NCBI RefSeq assembly: GCF_024713945.1
Contig: NC_134679.1
Coordinates: 1,555,001-1,619,000 of the forward strand
Length of the DNA stretch: 64,000 bases
Source of the DNA: Dermatophagoides farinae
Lineage: Eukaryota > Arthropoda > Arachnida > Sarcoptiformes > Pyroglyphidae
Direction of reading: 5' to 3'
The number at the start of each line of letters is the position of its first letter. Within the stretch, counting starts at the first letter, position 1. The notes below the pieces were generated by a model. That model did not search any database. It was given only the letters and a program-made list of their open reading frames with translations, and had not been told where the DNA came from. Made by a program: the position numbers and the translations under genes. Of this stretch, positions 59,769 through 64,000 are shown in pieces.

Positions 59769-62700
59769 GTAAAATCCATAGGCGGTTTGTTGGATCAATG
59801 GTTATATTTATTATTATATAAACGTACACGTGGCATGATCGAGATCAAATTTTCGACATTTAAATGATATAATAAAACACACACACACACACACACAATA
59901 TACACACTAAAAACATTTTCATTTCTCATGAGGTGGCCATGATGGCCTGATTCGATAAATAAAACTTTTCTTTCTTTTATTTTCTTTCTTTTTGGTCCAC
60001 CTTTTTTTTCCCAACTGAAACTAAAATGTTTTCATCGTTGAAAAATATCATCAGAATATATATATATCTTCAATAACGACGTTGACTTGATGATGATTTT
60101 TATTGTTTTTTTTCTACTACTACTACTCATTTCATTCAATTTAGGGTCATTATTTTCATTCTTTGTTGATGATAATAATAATAATAATAAATGGCATCCA
60201 CACCACTTTCCACACACAGAACCAGATCCACAGATTCAATCAATTATTTATTTATTGCACATTTAAAAACATATAGAGAAATAAAAATGAATAAATATAA
60301 AACCATTGTAAATTGATTATTACAACGACTACAAAGTGTTTGTTTGGTGTGTTGTTGTTGTTGTTGAATTTCGATTGACTAAACACTTTTTTCTTTCTCT
60401 CTTTTGTTTCTGGAACAATTTTTCTACATCGATATTATTATTGAATGAAATGGGCTCAATAAATTTCAATTTATAAAAACAAATATTTGTGAAATTCAGA
60501 CTTTTTTTTTTGCTCAAACAAAGTAGAGAGAGAGAGAGAAAGAGAGTGGTAATCGATGATTTTATTGGAAATAAAATGGATTTCAGGAAGGGGGCACAAT
60601 ATGAATGATGGTTGCGATTTTGTTTATCGAGATAGATAGATAGATAGATAGAAAGAGGAAAATTCCAAGGCAAAATTTTCTAGTTTTTTTTCAAACTTTA
60701 AATAACAACAACAAACAAACAAACAGATGAACGAATGAACTAACGAAAAAAAAGGGAAAAGGAAAAAGACAACAGAAAAAATTTTCATCTGAATGAATGA
60801 ATGAATGAGCGAATGAGAAACGAAATGAATTGAAAAAGAATTTTGGCTGGTTTTTTTTTCTTCATCATGAAACGACAAGAATACTGTTTTATTTTTTTAA
60901 AAAAAAAACATCACCAGGATGATTGATCGATTTGATTCGACAGAACGAGAGAAAGAGAGAAAGAGAAAACAAAGTTATTGTTCATGAATTCGATATTCGC
61001 GTTCAAATGCGAATATCGAATTCATGCGATAGAATCGATGGAGAGAGAAAAAAAAACGACCGGCAGCATTAGGCTTGATTCTTGTGCAACAATAAACGAA
61101 AGAAAGAAAAAAATTTTTTTTCCATTTAATTTTTTAAAATAAATTTGTTACGGAAATTGTATGTGACTTGTATTGTGTGCGTTTTTTTTTTGTTTGTTTG
61201 GTGTGTGAATGAAATTTTTCAATTCAAAAAAAAAAATTTAAAACGAAAATGGAAAAAAAATCAAATTGAATTTCTGGTGTTTTTTGTTGTGGTTTTCATC
61301 TAATTTTTCTTTTTTTTTCGCCTCACTTTCAATGGATATCTGGAAATGTACACCATTTTATGATTGAAAACAAAAATCACCGGTCGGTCCCAAGAGTAGT
61401 TTTGTTGCTGTTATGTTGTTTGACTTGTAGTGTTGTTTTTTTTCTCTCGTTTCTGGTACGGTTTTTTTTTGGTTTGGAACTTAATATTTTTTTTTTATTC
61501 TGAGGGATTCACTCGATTTGATGATATAATGATGATGTGTAATATAAATCATTATTGACTCATGTGTGTCTGCAAGTGGAAATGTTTGCAAGTCCAAACA
61601 AAAAAAAAAGAAACGAAACGAAATTATTATTTAATCTGGAAAATAATCGATTATCAGCATTTGACATTACCATCATCAGTTTGTGGCCAAATGGCCTGAA
61701 GGACATAGTATTGGACTTGTTTATGATTTCAGTCGTTTTGTTATTGTTTTTCTCTATCTCTGTCTATGTGTATGTTTGTGTTTGTGTTTCTGATTGATGA
61801 TGATAACAGTCCAAACACATATATAGGATATAATACCGTTAGGTTTTCATCATCATCATCATCATCATCAATTTTTGTTTTGTAAAATTTTCCATTAATA
61901 CAAACAAAGATGATCAATCGATGGATCGATAAATAAATATTCTCGATATTCATTCATCATCCAACCATCATCAACATGATGATGGTGATGATATAAATGA
62001 ATTGAATAAATAGAGTAAAAAAGAAAAAAACAACAACAACAACATCGTATATCATGACAAAACAAAAACATTAAATGAAAAACAAAGTTTTTTATAAAGT
62101 ATGTTTTTTTTCGATGGACAAAAAATTGATTGTAAATATTTACATAATAAACACTAAAAGATGAAGTTGATGATAATAATCAAATCTATGCAGAATAAAA
62201 TAGTTAAAAAAAACGTTATTTTCAAGAAATCTAAATCCATTCATCAAGGTAATAGAAGATTTAGATTTAAATTGCAACAAAACAATCAAATGAGATGAGA
62301 TGATCACGTTTTCATGTTTTATGGTTTATATTTTCTATTATTTGAATGGTTAATGGTTTCAGTGGAACAGTTTGACATTCGAATTTCTGATGAATTCACA
62401 TCCATCATCATCATCATCATATAATTTGGAACGAGGATGATGATGATGAAAAAAATATGTTCCAAAAATAAAAATTCATTCCATATTGAACAAATATTTA
62501 AATTCAAGATTAACAATCTTTGAATTACAAATAAAAACATTATTCAGTTTTTTTGAACATGATTTTCCAATTAGACCACATTTATGTCTATCACTTGAAT
62601 GAAAAAAAAATATTTCTAAAATATCTGGAAATTTGTCAGAAAACTTGAATGTTTTTTTTTTACTTTCGAACGAAAAAAAAAAACATAAAAATTGGACACA

Positions 62701-64000
62701 CTTATTCATTTTTTAAGTGTGCGGTTTGTTTGTTTGTTTGTTTGTTCGTTTGTTCGGTTATCATCATCATCATCATCATCAACATGGCCGATATAAGTTG
62801 ATTTTGGAAAAAAAACTAAATTTTGATATCTTCACAATCTGTTGTTGTTGTTGTTGTTGTTGATTTTTGACAATACAATAATCTACGGAAAAAAAGATGG
62901 GCAAACATAAAAAAAAACTTACAATGACCCTGTGTGTGTGTGTGTGTTTGATTTCTATATCATTCGCCCATTTTTTTTAATGATTACACGGATACATATG
63001 CAAAATTGGCCTCAATTTACGAACAAACAAGCAATGTGTGTGTGTGTGTGTGTGTTTGTGTATTCGTTTGCCATTGTATTGTTCGACAATCAATGAATTG
63101 TGGAAATGGAGCAATTTAAATTATGGTTTTAGTGGGGGGATGTTGTGTGTGTGGGTAAGATTGAATAAATGTATGCACATCCATCCATCAGAAAAAGCAA
63201 CAAATGTTCTGTTTCTTTTTTTTTTTTTTTTGGTGCATGATGATGTTGATGATGATGATGGTCACCATGTCTAAATTCAAAGAATCGTGACATTGAAAAA
63301 AAAACGGATGGTATATGGTACACACACACACACACACACGAATTTCAATCTAGAGAGATAGAAACCGACTTTGATCGACAATCACCACTAACCAATGACA
63401 CACACACACAAACATATTGTGATCGAGTTGATCGAGTGGTATAGTGAAAACAACAACAACAACAGAAATGATTTTTAAATGGGCAAAGATTTATCAATTT
63501 CAGATCCAACCAAAAAAAAAACGAATTGAAATGAAAATGGAAAATTTTCAAACAAAATGAGCATCTGCATATCATGATTCCAAATTGCCAAATGTGTTGA
63601 TGATGATAATCACAACACCGAGAAAAAAAGAAAGAAAAACGAAAAACAAATTAGCAATTTGATTTTGATTTGATTTCAATGAAATAATCGCTGTTGATCA
63701 TCGAGATGGCTATCTATCTGACTACAAATCTATTCTTTTTTTTGGGCAAACAATTCTTTCTATTTTGCAATTCAAAATGAAAATGGATTTGTTTGCGAAG
63801 AAACAAAAATTTTGATCACGAACAACAAAAAAAATATTGTGATTAACTTTTGACATTTTGCATACATTCATGTACAAATACAAGTGTGAAAATTTTTGCA
63901 ATTGGCAATTAAATCAATAGAATGGCCAGAAAAAAAACCAACATTGATTGGTGATCATCTTATCATTGTAAATGATTTTTTTTTTCGTTCGTTGTTGGTT
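58759..64000 (-). other. dachshund intron (at least 5.2 kb, open to the right)
   Basis: Upstream of the RPGRPPKR exon. It contains (CA)n, (GT)n, (ATC)n, (GATA)n at about 60630-60652, a perfect 18-bp hairpin at 60983-61026, and no exon I can support. The Ski/Sno/Dac domain was looked for and not found. Confidence 0.7.
60983..61026. repeat. Perfect 18-bp inverted repeat with 8-nt loop
   Basis: Left arm CATGAATTCGATATTCGC (60983-61000), loop GTTCAAAT, right arm GCGAATATCGAATTCATG (61009-61026). The arms are exact reverse complements and unrelated to the local microsatellites. Confidence 0.97.

Noticed and set aside
62476-62709. A minus-strand frame with HKCGLIGKSCSKKL, slightly like the CGLI/CKLI segment of Ski/Sno/Dac domains, in the right direction upstream of the dachshund exon.
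   Set aside because: The flanking residues do not follow the Dac pattern and no phase-2 donor leading to the RPGRPPKR exon was found. Treated as coincidence.

Overview
The window is eukaryotic, very AT-rich, and full of short simple repeats: (GAT/ATC)n, (CAA/TTG)n, (CA/TG)n, (CT/GA)n and poly-A/T. Genes are split by GT-AG introns. The recognisable genes are animal genes: calcium-dependent activator protein for secretion (CAPS/CADPS), a GAP1-type Ras GTPase-activating protein (RASA2/RASA3 class), dachshund, CCDC86/Cgr1 and GPALPP1. Composition, short introns in compact genes, and long His/Gln/Asn/Ala/Ser runs suggest a small AT-rich arthropod genome. An astigmatid mite is my best guess, but that is inference. 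The window is not bacterial: I saw no operons, CRISPR arrays, tRNA or rRNA genes, and no transposon coding region.

Layout. (1) 79-10917, minus strand: the first ten coding exons of CAPS, about 898 residues. They cover a Gln-rich N terminus, the conserved N-terminal region, the C2 domain, the PH domain and the start of the MHD/MUN region. The rest lies left of base 1. A 39-nt exon (268-306) can be included or skipped without breaking the frame. (2) 10918-25399: a 14.5-kb stretch with no gene I can support. (3) 25400-31285: a compact gene island. CCDC86 (minus) and GPALPP1 (plus) are divergent from a 252-bp shared upstream region. GPALPP1 then converges on a complete 13-exon GAP1-type RasGAP (minus, 913 aa). 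That protein keeps two C2 domains, the arginine finger and the PH domain but has lost the Btk-type zinc motif. (4) 31286-45346: a second 14-kb stretch without a recognised gene, with the longest (CT)n and (CA)n tracts. (5) 45347-58758, minus: the 3' five coding exons of dachshund. They run from the RPGRPPKR segment to the C-terminal coiled coil, which is followed by a long low-complexity tail. The exons for the Ski/Sno/Dac DNA-binding domain must lie right of 64000. A possible small two-helix membrane protein gene (52657-52953, minus) sits in a dachshund intron.

Exon boundaries were placed by hand from reading-frame continuity, splice consensus and remembered family sequence patterns. Every junction listed keeps the frame. 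The genes have unrelated jobs: regulated exocytosis (CAPS), Ras signalling (RasGAP), ribosome biogenesis (CCDC86), probable mRNA-related function (GPALPP1) and developmental transcription (dachshund). I found no undescribed multi-gene system. The items most worth a second look are the CAPS microexon, the loss of the RasGAP zinc motif, the replaced dachshund C terminus, a perfect 18-bp hairpin at 60983-61026 and the nested membrane-protein candidate.
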